Shown: positions 1 through 12,600 of the stretch, piece by piece
Position numbering within the stretch: position 1 is the stretch's first letter
Layout: each line of letters starts with the position of its first letter
Assembly: GCA_905147135.1 (NCBI GenBank)
Contig: LR990049.1
Span: forward strand, 15,517,428 to 15,581,427
Direction: 5' to 3'
Source of the DNA: Blastobasis lacticolella
Lineage: Eukaryota > Arthropoda > Insecta > Lepidoptera > Blastobasidae
Length of the DNA stretch: 64,000 bases
Notes under the pieces: model-generated
The model's database searches: none
What the model was told of the DNA's origin: nothing
Seen by the model: only the letters and a program-made list of their open reading frames with translations
Made by a program: the position numbers and the translations under genes

Positions 1-592
1 CTGGTAGAAAAAAGAAATGACTATAATGTCACAAAATAACTGCTACGCTACAAACAGTCGGTACAACGACCGAAACTAAACGATATGGCATATCGGCAAC
101 CAAGAAACCACAGTTACTCTTAAAATTAACGTTTCATTGCTTATCTAATCTACTTAAGTAATAACAGAACAAACTTAGCTATCGACCGTCAGTTTAAGGC
201 TCCTCATTAGATCCATTCATACTCTTCATCCACAACTATACAATACAACAGTGAATAAATTTCATAAAACATCACTCTAAGCAGCAAATGTAACAAAACA
301 TTTAGAACTAAGCTAACATTTACAAGTCAAAAGAACGTCGAATGCAACTCGTAATAATCGTAAGAAAATACCATAGATATAATATGTAAGTATTAAAATT
401 TATAATAAGAAACAAATCGGAACGTGAAGTTCGTCTCAGCAGTCTTTTGAGAGCGATTATGCGATTGATCGTTTGCGGAGAGTATGCGCCGAAGTCGGTC
501 GGCGCGTCGAGAATGTCAGAATTCAAACCAAGAGCACTAATAGTTAAGGTAGAATCACATAGAGTGGCGTCGGCGGTGCGGGCGCCGCGCGT
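1..592 (-). other. KCC 3' UTR and downstream flank
   Basis: AT-rich sequence just downstream of the KCC stop codon. I see no coding exon. No canonical AATAAA on the minus strand was found here, so the polyadenylation site may lie left of the window or use a variant signal. The first 60 bases after the stop are GC-rich. Confidence 0.6.
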
Positions 593-684
593 TCACGAGT
601 AGATGGTGATCACCTCGCGGCCGCCGCCGCGCACCATCAGCACCTTCTCCAGGCCCTCCGTTAGAACCTCCAAGAACTCCATGT
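593..684 (-). CDS. kcc: KCC exon E19: C-terminal end and stop
   Basis: Acceptor CCAG before AC-ATG. The first two bases complete a Tyr codon split with E18. Encodes residues 1014-1042, starting [20 protein letters not shown] and ending in TIYS, then TGA at 595-593. This is the most conserved tail of all animal KCCs and fixes the family and the 3' end of the gene. Confidence 0.97.
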
Positions 685-3600
685 CTGGAATAGATGTCGG
701 ACAGTTTTAAGGTTGTCGGGCGTAATAGTCTCAAACGAAATCAAGTATTACGAAAAATACTTCTTAAAATTTTCGCATGCGATATCAGTGCTACGTTTTT
801 CGTAGCAGCTAAACTTGATTGGTTTAAAAAGTTAGATAAGTAACGTTGTCAGATGCTATATAGTCAGGCTCAAAGGAAATTAGGTATCGATACCTATTTC
901 AAAATGTTGCTTCAAACCTTCCGCATGCGAAACTTGTGCTACAATGTTCGTAGCATGGCTACACGATTAGTTTAATCTTTCATAATTTCAGTTTTGTAAA
1001 TGAGCGGTGAGTGACAAGAACAGTTCGAAGGTCTTTTCTATTAACATAGATTGATAAAAAATCTAATATAAATATCATAATACAACAATATTTTAGCGTC
1101 CAACATGGGACTTTTAATTAGGTTCTAATAAGATAAGGACCACAATTAGAATGAGGTTCTTCACATCCATTACCCTATCCTCCAAATTAACCCTGCTCTA
1201 TCTCCGCTGTCATCTGTTAAAGTTGTTTCTTTCTCTCATCCTCCACATCACAAACATCAAAAGAAAAGTGTCACGTGTCAAAGCTACGCGACTTCCCGGG
1301 TATTGACTTGACTATCTATACTTGCTCGTTTTACGCCCTCTATTTAAAAAAGTCCTTAGGCAGGCTACTCACAGTTGGACTCCCTCTCGAGCTTGGTGTC
1401 GCGCGGCGGGCCCGGCAGGTTCAGGATCACGAGTTGCGCGTCATGCGACCGCGAGACGATCACCTCGTTCAGTTTCACCGCCGTGTGCATCCGCCGCACT
1501 GTGCCCTCGTCACTGGGAGCGTCAAGACACAGTTAGTAAAATTATGGTTAGGTTACGTTGTGACGTTGTGGAACGATGAGTTCACGCTGAGGTTTTCGCA
1601 AATGGGAATTTCGAGAAGGGTGTGACAAGGTTTTTATAGGGTCAGGGGCAGTGTTGGGCAAAATTTAATTGCAAGTTACAATTAAAAATAACAATTGATT
1701 AATTGTTAATTGTGAAATATCAATTAACAATTGATTAATTGTTAACTGTGACGTTGCAATTAACAATTGATTAATTGTTAATTGTGACGTTGCAATTAAC
1801 AATTGATTAATTGTTAATTGCGAAATTTAATTGTGACGTTGCAATTAACAATTAATCAATTGTTAACTGTTCTTGTAATTAAACTTTAATTAAATAATGT
1901 AAATAGTAATATTATAAGATTAAGGAGTGGCACAGGGTAGGGCTTTCACAAGCTTGACCTTAATGGCCATGCTAAATCGTTCTTCATGATAGCCACACAG
2001 AATATATATACTAGTACTTAAGAATAGAAAATTCTTTCCGCAAATAGCTTTCAACATAATAATGCGTTTACATATTATTTTGTCTCTCTCGCGTCCTACT
2101 CTTACCTCTCAGCCCTCGAGCGGCCCGATCGGGCCGCATAACAATATAAATCTGTGATTGTTAATTGTTAGTTTTAATTGTCTCTTGTAACAATTAAAAA
2201 TATTAATTGAATTATTTTAATTGTCTCTTGCAATTAACGTGAGTTTATTTAAATAAATTAATTGCAATACGCAATTAACAGATTAATTGCAATTAAATCA
2301 ATTGTGATTAAATTAATTGCAATTAATTTTTCAATCAATTAATATGATGATTAAAATATCAATTGTTCATGCCCAACACTGGTCAGGGGTAATTTTTGAA
2401 CTCGCCTCGAGTGGAACAGTTTGCAATTTTGATTTCCGGCATGAAAAAGTGCTCGCTTTCGGTATTGCCAATGTAAAAATATTGCGTTTTTCATGTCGAA
2501 AATTATAATAGAAAACCGTTCGACTCTAGTTCAAAAATAGAGTCCCAGCACGCAAGCGATACTCCTGGTATTGAAAATGTCCATGGGTTTTGGTATCTGC
2601 TTATCATGAAGCAGGGTGTACGCTTCTTTGCCACCTTAGTGGAGTAAAAAAGTATTTTGCTGCTTAGAATTATCCCGAAGTACACACGACCTTACCATCT
2701 ATTGTCTAAAATTCAATTTGGATGCAGTTTGAAACACGTAGAAAGACATAGGCAATCTTTTGAATTCTACTGGAATCGTATATGTTATAGGCGACCGTTA
2801 CCGCTTACCATCAGGTGGGCAAGCAGGCAGTGTTTGCTCGTAACTTAGTAGCAAAAAAGAATCAGATCTAGCGCCAACTCTCAGTGCCTGTGGTTACAAA
2901 GTAAAAAAAGGTCCACTGTTTTGGGCTGTGGTAGTGGCGGGAGGCGGGATAGTACAGAGCTGTTAGCTCATATTCCTTTCCGAACACCACAGACGGCAGA
3001 AAATCGCGCTGGACCTGTACTCTACAAGTAAAATATTGTAAATAAAGAATAACAGATGGTACTCACGGCGTGATCTTCGGCATGTTCTTGGGGTCGGCGG
3101 GGCGTCCGTTGGGGTGGGTCTCCTTGGGCTTGTCGGCGTCGAGCGGCGGCGAGGGCGCACCCTCACACTGCGAGCGTTCATCGGGCGAGTCCCACAATGA
3201 ATCGATTATGTGCAACAAACTACTCCGAAAGTCGTCCTACGCCACCCAGCCAAATTCCGTTCCAAAGTGTCATTTATCGTCCGATTCGATTCCGCGCACC
3301 GAGAGTTGCACATGACGGATTCAGAGGCGAATAAAACACGGGATGTCATATATTATTTCAATTGTTTAACAGTAACTCACTACGGACATTCAAACATCCA
3401 ATCTCATAGCCAACGTGTAAACGAAACCAACTAAAGTGAACAAACCAATCGACGTGGATGAACTTAGTAATTAAGTAGCAAACATATGACCACCGTGTGT
3501 AAATTCGCTAGGACTCGTTGGTGAAGTGGCGGGTGGGCGAGATGATAAATGAGTGAAATACAAATAAATCAGAAATAAAAGTAGGGGCTAACGATGAGTT

Positions 3601-6600
3601 AGAGTGCGACAGATAACATTTATTAGCGTCTGGGTGCAAGGACAACCTTATTTTGACGAGTTATGGACGCGGTAGGCCCGATGCCTGTTGGCCTGTAAGC
3701 CTTGGTACGTATGGCTAGGGATTTTTTGGGGATATATTATTATTTGTACCAAAAAATCCCTATAATGCCCCCTGTGGGCGTCGGGCCTTACGCGGATAAC
3801 ACGTCTATATAAGGCCCAGTCATCTTGCAATAGATTTTATTCTTTGTTGAATCATTTCGTCACACATAAGTAATTTCTTTGCTAAAAATAAGAAGGGATA
3901 TATGTATGCATTTCGAAATATTCATGCAGTGACCGAAATAACTCGCAAAGAAAACAACAAATAGCCAGGATTAAAGTAATAGAATATTCCGTTTGAAACT
4001 GGATCGTCATCAAAATAAAATGCGCCATGGAAGTGCCTAGTTTCAAGCGGAAAGCTGAGACATGGATGTTTTAATCTCGGCATCTCATTATTCAGTATCA
4101 TCAAACCCAATTCTAGCATTATGTAAATATATTAAGCTTTAAGAGTTTATATCCTATGGGAGGCAGTTACTTTGTTATGTATTTTACATTAAGTATGTGA
4201 TCAAGTTATCAACGTTAAATTACTTTGATAATAATGCTATCAAATAATTTGCTTGTTATTTATTACGATTCTATAATATTCGACAGTATTGAGCAATTCG
4301 AAAATGGATGAAACTGAAGTCCAACAGTGGACTGTTGCGTGCAATATTATGGACTTAATAAACTGTTAAGGTAACTCATCCGAACATCGCGACAACGGAC
4401 GATGGATCGCGAAAGTGACGCGTCTCATCAGCGACAGTCGCGCAAAAAGTGCCTTTTCCTAACACAAATCAATATCCATCGAATACCACATCACCGTATA
4501 AAACCTTATCTTAGCACACATAGCATCGTTGAAAGATATTCACCTTGTCGTCCTTGTCCTTTTCCTCGTTGTCGGAGAGCGGGGGCGAAGGCGCGTCGGG
4601 CTCTGTTTCGGTTCCGGGTTCCGCGAAGCGCACCTTGCTTGCGGTCTTCACGTCAGCATGGTGGTGGTCCACGATCGCTTGCACCTGTACGCCAAGTGTC
4701 AATCGAACAGCGGCCTTATGCCAAGTGTCATTGTAATGTCGGCCTCACATGTTTCTGATTGTTTTAAAGCGATGTATCCAATAAAAATGATATATTTATG
4801 CCTGACGGCTGGAAATGCGGGCGTTACTGTGATTTATTTGAATTTGTTCCGTAATCGAAATACGGGAGCCTAGTCCTTTTGTTCACGATAACTGTCTTTG
4901 AGATATGTGAACGTTACCTACATACTATAGACCCAGCCGTTACCACAGTAGTCTGTGCCGTTATCACAGTGTAAAACTGTGGCGTTGCGTAGATAAATGT
5001 AATTTAGTATGATAGGGTATAAGTTTCATGTCCTAGTGGACTCAGCTTCATAACCTACCAACAATATTGAATGACGGTGCGATTTGATGTGAAATACCCC
5101 GGTCGCCATGGCAACACGACGGCTATCTGAACGAGATATAGGTAAAGAACTTAAGTAATGCCCCTCTTGCGTGTGTGATTAAAGTGTCATTCCATATATT
5201 CAAGTAAAAAATTCAAATTTCTTTCAATTTCAATATCCGAATACGTCACTTACACACACGCGAGAGTGGCTTCTCTTCAGTTTTTTACCTGTACGCGTAC
5301 GCGTAACTCGTAACGTACACTTAGTACCTCTTGGCACCTACTACCTGTACGTTTTCGTATTCTGTGTCTGTACTGTATACAAAACTGTACCTATATGAAA
5401 TAGTGCTTGTGAGATGAAGTCCTTAAGTCCTACATCGCAAGTGTTTGTAATTACGATTGATTGAGGTGTTTGCTAATTATGTAGAATACATGATTATATC
5501 AACATATCAATGATGTCCTTATAAAAACAGTGTCATGCAGTTAACCGTCAAGTAGTTGAATTTGATGCATTCAAGCTAAGTACACAATTAAAATGATAAA
5601 CGTGCATTGTAACACCCAGAATAAGTACTTACATACTTTATCTAGTATACTTAATTTTGACGTATATAAATAACCCTTTGGTTATGGAAAGGAGAGAGCA
5701 GTATCATAAGTTAGATTATTACTAGCCTTACTACAAAATATAAGTTAATATACGTACCAGGGACTGAAAGTAGTTAATGTTACGCTAGCGGTATTTTAGT
5801 CCGCTACCGCTTTAATATAGAGGTATGGGTCACACGCAAAAAAGCGGTTACGGTATAAGGTTATACTACCGCTATTTTATACAGGTAGCGTTTTTTAAAG
5901 TGGGACGGTCATTGCCTTATTTAACCTCTATAAAATTCCGGCATCGAAAAACATTCGCTTACCGTGCATTTACGTAATTGTTGATTGTAAACTTCTGTCG
6001 TGCTCGAGCGACTGCGTGCCGCGTGCGGCTAACGAAAGTCCCGCCGAGATATCGCAGAAGAATAAAGTATTGTAAACCTGTGACACGCAGGTACGAGCAC
6101 AGAATATCTATAGTACATGTAGTGGTGTGGATTTACAATACTTTATGCTTCTGCGATATCTCGGCGGGACTTTCGTTAGCCGCACGCACGCGCCTTAACC
6201 GCTACGACAAAGGATTTCTTTGAATTTTGCCGCCGCCCGCCACGCAACTCATTTGTACTTATAGATTCTATACTAACGAGTGAGTTGCGGCAAAATACAA
6301 AGAAATCGGTAGCGGTTACAGTAGCACAAAAATAACGGTACCGTAAAATATTTGCACCGTGTTTATACCGTAAATATCGCATTACCATTTTATGATCTCA
6401 TACCGTTTTATAAAAGTATAATTATTCAGAGTTCAATCCCTGATATGTACAAGGTAGAAGTAAAGTGGTTTAGCATAGTTTGTAGTAAGTATAATTTAAA
6501 ATTTATATAAATAACAGCTATTTAGTTAAGACAAGAAGATGTGTAATAAGTAATGAGAAATAGTTAACACAGTGAAGTGAGAGTGAGTGCACATTTATAC

Positions 6601-9600
6601 ATAGCGAAGACAGAAGTGTAGGATCGAGCAGCGTACGCAGAGTAGATAAGAAATTAGAAAACGATTAGAAAACATTATCTACACAAAAAACTAACATGAA
6701 AAATTTTTTTTTTGATATAGGTAAATATCAATGAACATGAAAAGCGAGTGTCGTAGTTGACATAATCGCGTTTGGGTGCAAATGAGTATTGAAACAGGTG
6801 GGGTGACGGTGTCATGGTCGTGAAGTATTTGATGAGCGAACCCATAGCTACACGTTTAAAAAACTAATAATACTATCTAAAATCTTTTTCGGATTATATC
6901 AAGCTTTGAAGATAACATCGAATTGAGTTTCATGTAGTTGAAACTCAATGTAAAAAACTAGCTAACATAAAGGAGGAGTAAAGTAAATCACAGCTATAAA
7001 ATAAAAACGGACTCGGTCTGGGGTAAGGTATGTTTACCAAAGGCAACTTCTCCTCAGCGTTAGGCTCATGATAGTCCACCAAATTTTGCATCTGTATAGG
7101 CAGCGGCCGATAAACATCAGGTTATTAGTGAATATGTTATATACAAGGTACAACAGAATGTCCATAAGCTTTGAAAGACATATCACAGAGATATTTGTTC
7201 ACATTTAGGTTTGGAATAGTTGGTTCAAGATAATGATTATAAAGGTAATTTACCATTCCAAGTGTTTCCTTCTTGTTGAGCCTGAGTTCACGGAGCATCT
7301 GGTTTCGTTGTTCCATCATCAAGGTGCGTTCGTAAGTGTAGGCAGAAATATCACTGTCGGTCTGAAAGCAAAAAAAGATCATGTAATATTTATGTGTAAT
7401 TGAGAGATGGCACCAAAAGCAGTTTCTTTATAAAGTTAAGAAAACACACGCTATATGCGTTTCTGAATAACCTTTTAACGTAAGGACAAGCATTATGTTT
7501 TTTAAACTGACCATCTCAACAACTTCCACTTCAGCCTCGATACGGAGCTGGTACAAGAACATCTTGAGGTCTTTCTTCATCTGGATCGAGTTGTCCTCCA
7601 TCTGGGCCACGGTGAAGATGCGCGTCTTGCAGTTCTTCCAGGAGCGGTGCTGTTTCAGCAGGAATGGCAGCAGCATCAGCATACCTCCGTCGTGCACGAT
7701 CCACCAAATGTCAATGTTGCCGGATATCTGGTAAAGAAAGGTCGAGATTAACGGCGTCTAAACTGTTCGAACAGTCTCAGTGTTCACAGCGGAAGACCTT
7801 GCTAAATCTCGCTTCGCCAACGGTATTAGAAGGCACAACTAAAAAGTGGCGAGCTAGTTGCGGTGTCCAGGCAACACCTTCTCAGCGGAGTCATGGAAGA
7901 TGTTCCTCCATAGGCACGATACATCCGGGAAACGCCCGCGCGCCTGTGACCACGAGCACCTTATGCAGGAACACGTGTTCGGTCAGGTTCTAACAACCGA
8001 CTGCCGCCAGCAGTACGCTAACAGTACGCCCACGATCAGACAACCCTATGGTCTAGTTTAGGAAATCCTATGGTCTAGTTTGGACAACCCTGTATAGCTT
8101 AGTTCAGGCAACCCACCTTCTCAGTCGAATCGGGGAAGAAGTTGATCCCCTTAGGCACGAGCATGGCCATCCTTGCCGCAGTGACTGCGCGCACTGTATG
8201 CAGGAACACATGCCAGGTCCGGTCGTCCTCCGACTGCCGCCAGCCGTACGGCCAGCCCACGATCACGGTGTTGGGCTTCAGACCCCCTAGGCCGCTGGTT
8301 TGGACGCTGCGAAAAGGGAGGGGAAGCGTTTTTAATTCGGATGGTATTTGAGTTGTATCCCTTATTTTAGGTATAACTACTTGAACTTGACATAAATGTT
8401 TCGTTTTAGTCGGCCGGACTGCGAGGAGAAAGATTAACTTGTACTAAATTAAGAAATCTGTGGCAAAATATGGTCATCACATTGATGGTATGTACTATTT
8501 CAATTATTCGGAAGAATGGTCATAATAATATGACGAAACATTAATTTTGCGAAAAGCAACCTTATGTTCCTAAATTATATTCACTACTTACTTAGTAACC
8601 CTCATTAGAACCACATTCTAACGCCACAATACTTACAAGTGCGACAGTCCGTCGGCGATGCTGTGGCTGACGAGGACGTCGACGAAGCCCTTGACCTTCT
8701 CCTCCTCCATGCACTTCCGCAGGTTGGCCTTGGCCGTCGTGGACTCGCCCGAGCGCCGCGTGAAGTCGCCACCCAGCACCGACACGCACACAGTCAGACC
8801 CTTGCCTGGAATAAGGAATAAAAATAAATCGTGACGTCAATATCCATGTTGTGTACTCACGCGCGAGTGCCCGGGGTCTGCTTCATTCATGATACAGGAT
8901 TTGGTTAAAAAATACAATGTTTATTCAGTAAAAGCTTACGAGCAGGTAAATTGTTTATATTAACTGTTATACTACAGAGTAGTTTGTTGGCTTCATATGG
9001 ATAATTCCAATTTAGCTTCTTAACATTACATCACATAGTAGCTCATATAATATGCCATAACATGGGTTAATCAAGGTATAACAGTAGTGCGACCGCCAAC
9101 TGACGGTGACCTTGGTTTACTTGCGGATCTCCTCATTTCTGATTCGCAACGAGACTCTGAGCATAGCTCTTTCCATTGCCCTTTGGGTACCTGACCTTAT
9201 TATTGATATCTATTTCATATATAGCCCTTGTCCGCACCATATCACGTACCTATCTAAAGATTTGTAAGTCCTAACTTTTAATTAACTCAGTATTAGTTGA
9301 ATGGCTTTGTGTGTGAACCTCTGTATCTTTCTTCTTCTTTTGTCTTCTATGTCAGTTCGGTGGCCGATAGCGTTATTTATTATACTTCAGAGACAGCATA
9401 AGGATGTGGTCCTCATTCAAATCAGTCAAATTTGAAGACAATTTAAAGATAAGACAGAATGTATTTTGATATCACAATACCACAAAATAGAGAAATAGTA
9501 TCCGTGTTTTATTTTGTGACTTATGATTGATTATCCTTATCTTGATTCATCACAACAAAAATAAAACCGGAAGCAAAATCCTTACCGGCTTTCAGCTGAT

Positions 9601-12600
9601 TGGCGAAGGCTAGCATCTTCTTATACTTCGGTTGCAGGTCGTCATTCAGCTTCGCCAGCACCAGCACCTGCGGTCGCCAGTTCTTGGTGTGGGGAGGACC
9701 TTCCTCCAGCCGCAGCAGGGAGTAGCGAGCAGCCGAGAGAGCCAGACCGCGAAGACCGTCGCCCCATTCCTTCTCCGCTCTGTAGGGTTATGTATTAGGA
9801 TGTTATAATTAACCGGCTAATTTAACTATCCGGCTGCGACATATACAGAGTGGCCGGAATATTGACGTCAAAAAAATATAAGGGCCTCTTATCGTGGGGT
9901 ATCCGAATCACCCCCACGTACATTCCGCGAGTTTTAATAGTTTTCAAGTAATTAATTTTTTCAAAATTTTGGAAGTTTTTTGACATAACATAAAAAAAGT
10001 AGGAGACTTTGTTTATATTGCTTGTTTCTCAATGAGGAGTTTTCCAGTAGGTATTGATAGTTGGTTTCAAAAAGCATCAATAGATGGCGCTCCTACAATT
10101 TTGGTAATCTTTTTTTAATCTGTATGATGGTGGCAGTGATTTCATGCAACCAACTAATACTAAACTTAAAAATAAAATGCTTATTAATATAAACATAACT
10201 GTTAAAGGTTGAACGAAATGTAAAAAGAAATATTTATAGAAGTTGGCACTATGTTGCATTATTATTACAACCTCTAAAATGGTCGAAAACTATTGACAAA
10301 TACAATATTATCCAATACAACGTACCGAGTGTTTATATCCTGTTTGCTAAGAACCTATTTCAAGCGATTATCAATTACCAAACGTATCGGAGCGCCATCT
10401 AGTGAGTGGTTAGGAATGCTTTAGATACCTATTGGAAAACTCCTCATTCCGTTTTCAATAGTTCGTATTGTGAAAAAAAGTTTTCTACTCGCACTTTTGA
10501 TGATTATTTTTTGTTGCGAGTCCAAGTAGCCACCACCTAATTTGAATTCGGCTTGTCTGAGATACGAGAAAATATCTTCGGGTCGCCACTGCATATCTTG
10601 GCGAAACATGAGTTGCAGCTTTGAGAATAAATGAATGTTTATACTGTTACCCCTCTTTATGTATATCAGTGTTTCGATTTGGATATTGACTGGCTAATAT
10701 AGTCGGATTGGAACGTTCGCGTTGGCGATTGACATAGAAAACTCTTAATTTGGTCCAAATACACATCAAAAAGAATTAAAAATGGAATTTACAAAAAAGC
10801 AAAGTAGGGCGATGTGATGTCCGATCAAACTGGACCAGCTTCAGCGTAATTGCTATGAAGGGCAGCAGCCAAAAACAGCGCTGATTTTCAGGCTGACCCA
10901 GTGTTCGATGCGTGTATTATGCTAACGAAGTACTTAAAACTTTGGGTTCGCCACGATTCATGAGCATATCTAGGTAGTATTATGTGACTTTGGAGGATTC
11001 AGACTGAATACAGTATTACCAACGGACTATAGAAACTTACCCACGATACTCGATGTACTTGTAGATAAGGCCGGCCATCCCCATAGCGATTAGGGCGTAG
11101 AACCAGGAGGTCATGAACATGATGGAGATACACAGGGTCAAACCAGCCAGGGACAGTGACCTGAAACAATTAAGAAGCATCAGAGCCAAGAACCTATAAC
11201 CATTTACCATAAACGTCTCTTAAATTAGAAGTCTTAAAAAGGAACTCATAAAATAAAAAAAAATTCTCAGTAAACATTACAAGAAATATCTTTGAAGAAA
11301 CCTCAAAATAAGACCGGCAGCAATTTCTGACTGTGTCGTTTACTATTGCCCCCTATTCTAGCTTAATGTGGAAGGAGGGGCCAAAACAAACTATTTCTCT
11401 AAGGTGGTAACTTGTATTGACTTGTGTTCATAACTAGTTTCATATAAGGCCGAAAAGTATTAGATTTTAACTAATAACAAAGCTCCGGCTGTAGCGGCCG
11501 AAGGGAATACTCACTACATTTGGTTACAGAATATTGATACTAACGTCTTCGATGTCGGAGTTTCAAACTGCCCAATTCAATACTCTTCCTACATGGCTTA
11601 AGACGGCTATCAAGCCATGGTAAACGATATCATATGCCATGCCTATTGTTTATGCAAAAATATACTATAGTATAGAATATAATAAAAACATTTCGAACAA
11701 ATCGGCCACCATTTTGCTTCTGACTGAATATACGTTATAACTTGCAATGTCTTACCAATGATAATATTTGAATCTTGGCCGCCAGTTAGGGGTCTTCAAG
11801 AGCGTCTGCAGCGCGCACGCCAGGTTGACGAAGCCGTAGCACATGAGGAAGAACATCGAGAGGAGGGGCGCGAGGATGTCGACGTTGCCGAGGAGAATAC
11901 CGCACTGGCAGATTAGCATGGTGAGCAGCAAAGCCCTGTCGAGGAAGAATATTAATAAGAATCAACTGGGCGTTAATCTCCCGGATGTACTCTCGCGCAC
12001 GAGGGCCCGGGGTACGCCTTGACCATGACTCAGGATTTGGTAGATTAGGTAATTACGGTGGAGTGACTGCAAGGAGATGCAAGAGAACCTGACCCGATTG
12101 GATCATGAATACACATTCCGTCGCCTAAATGTACATGTGTTTCATCACGATGTTTTCCTTCACCGTAAGAGCATCGCTTAGTGTTCAACATAGGGAGGTG
12201 CATTGCTCAGAAAAGAGTCAAAGGCAGCAGTGGGTATGCTATTTGTTGTATGGGGAATAAATCGCATGCAAGGTGCGATTTACTTGAATTTCACATTTGT
12301 CTGTTAGTACTCTCCTTAGTGGATTGCGTTTACTTAGTTTATATATAAACTATCTCCCGATTACCATATTTAAGCCAACCCATAAGACTACCTGGTAGGT
12401 TCGCCTCTGCTGGACGAGACGGCGAACGGTGCAAGGAATGGAATGATCTCGTCCTTGGCAATGGCCTGGAGCAACCGTGGAGCGCCAGTGAGTGACTGCA
12501 GCCCAGCGCCGAGGGTTGAAAGGAATGACCCGATCAAGATGACCCATTGGTTAGGCCAGGCCATGTTAGCCACGACCAATTTGCCTCCTATGGACTGGCC

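Larger units (their letters stand above)
1641..2389. mobile_element. hAT-superfamily MITE, 733 bp, with perfect TIRs and 8 bp TSD
   Basis: The element runs 1649-2381. The left end CAGTGTTGGGCA (1649-1660) is the exact reverse complement of the right end TGCCCAACACTG (2370-2381). The 8 bp GTCAGGGG occurs directly outside both ends (1641-1648 and 2382-2389). Eight-base duplications and CAGTGTTGGGC-type termini are hAT features. No transposase ORF is present, so it is non-autonomous. It carries AT-rich tandem palindromic units and an 18 bp GC palindrome inside. It sits in the KCC intron between E17 and E18. Confidence 0.9.

Noticed and set aside
1670..1880. CRISPR-like array of palindromic repeats
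   Set aside because: Units are AT-rich, imperfect, have almost no spacers, and lie within a TIR-bounded MITE in an insect intron.
5978..6223. Coding ORF of 81 codons
   Set aside because: It lies inside the hAT-like MITE and overlaps its inverted repeats.
7137..7253. Longer version of KCC exon E15 reading into the intron
   Set aside because: The extra residues after ETLGM do not resemble KCC, a consensus-like GTAAAT donor is present, and E16 continues in frame.
7664..8351. Plus-strand ORFs across KCC exons E13 and E14
   Set aside because: They are antisense shadows of the KCC exons and of the pseudo-exon.
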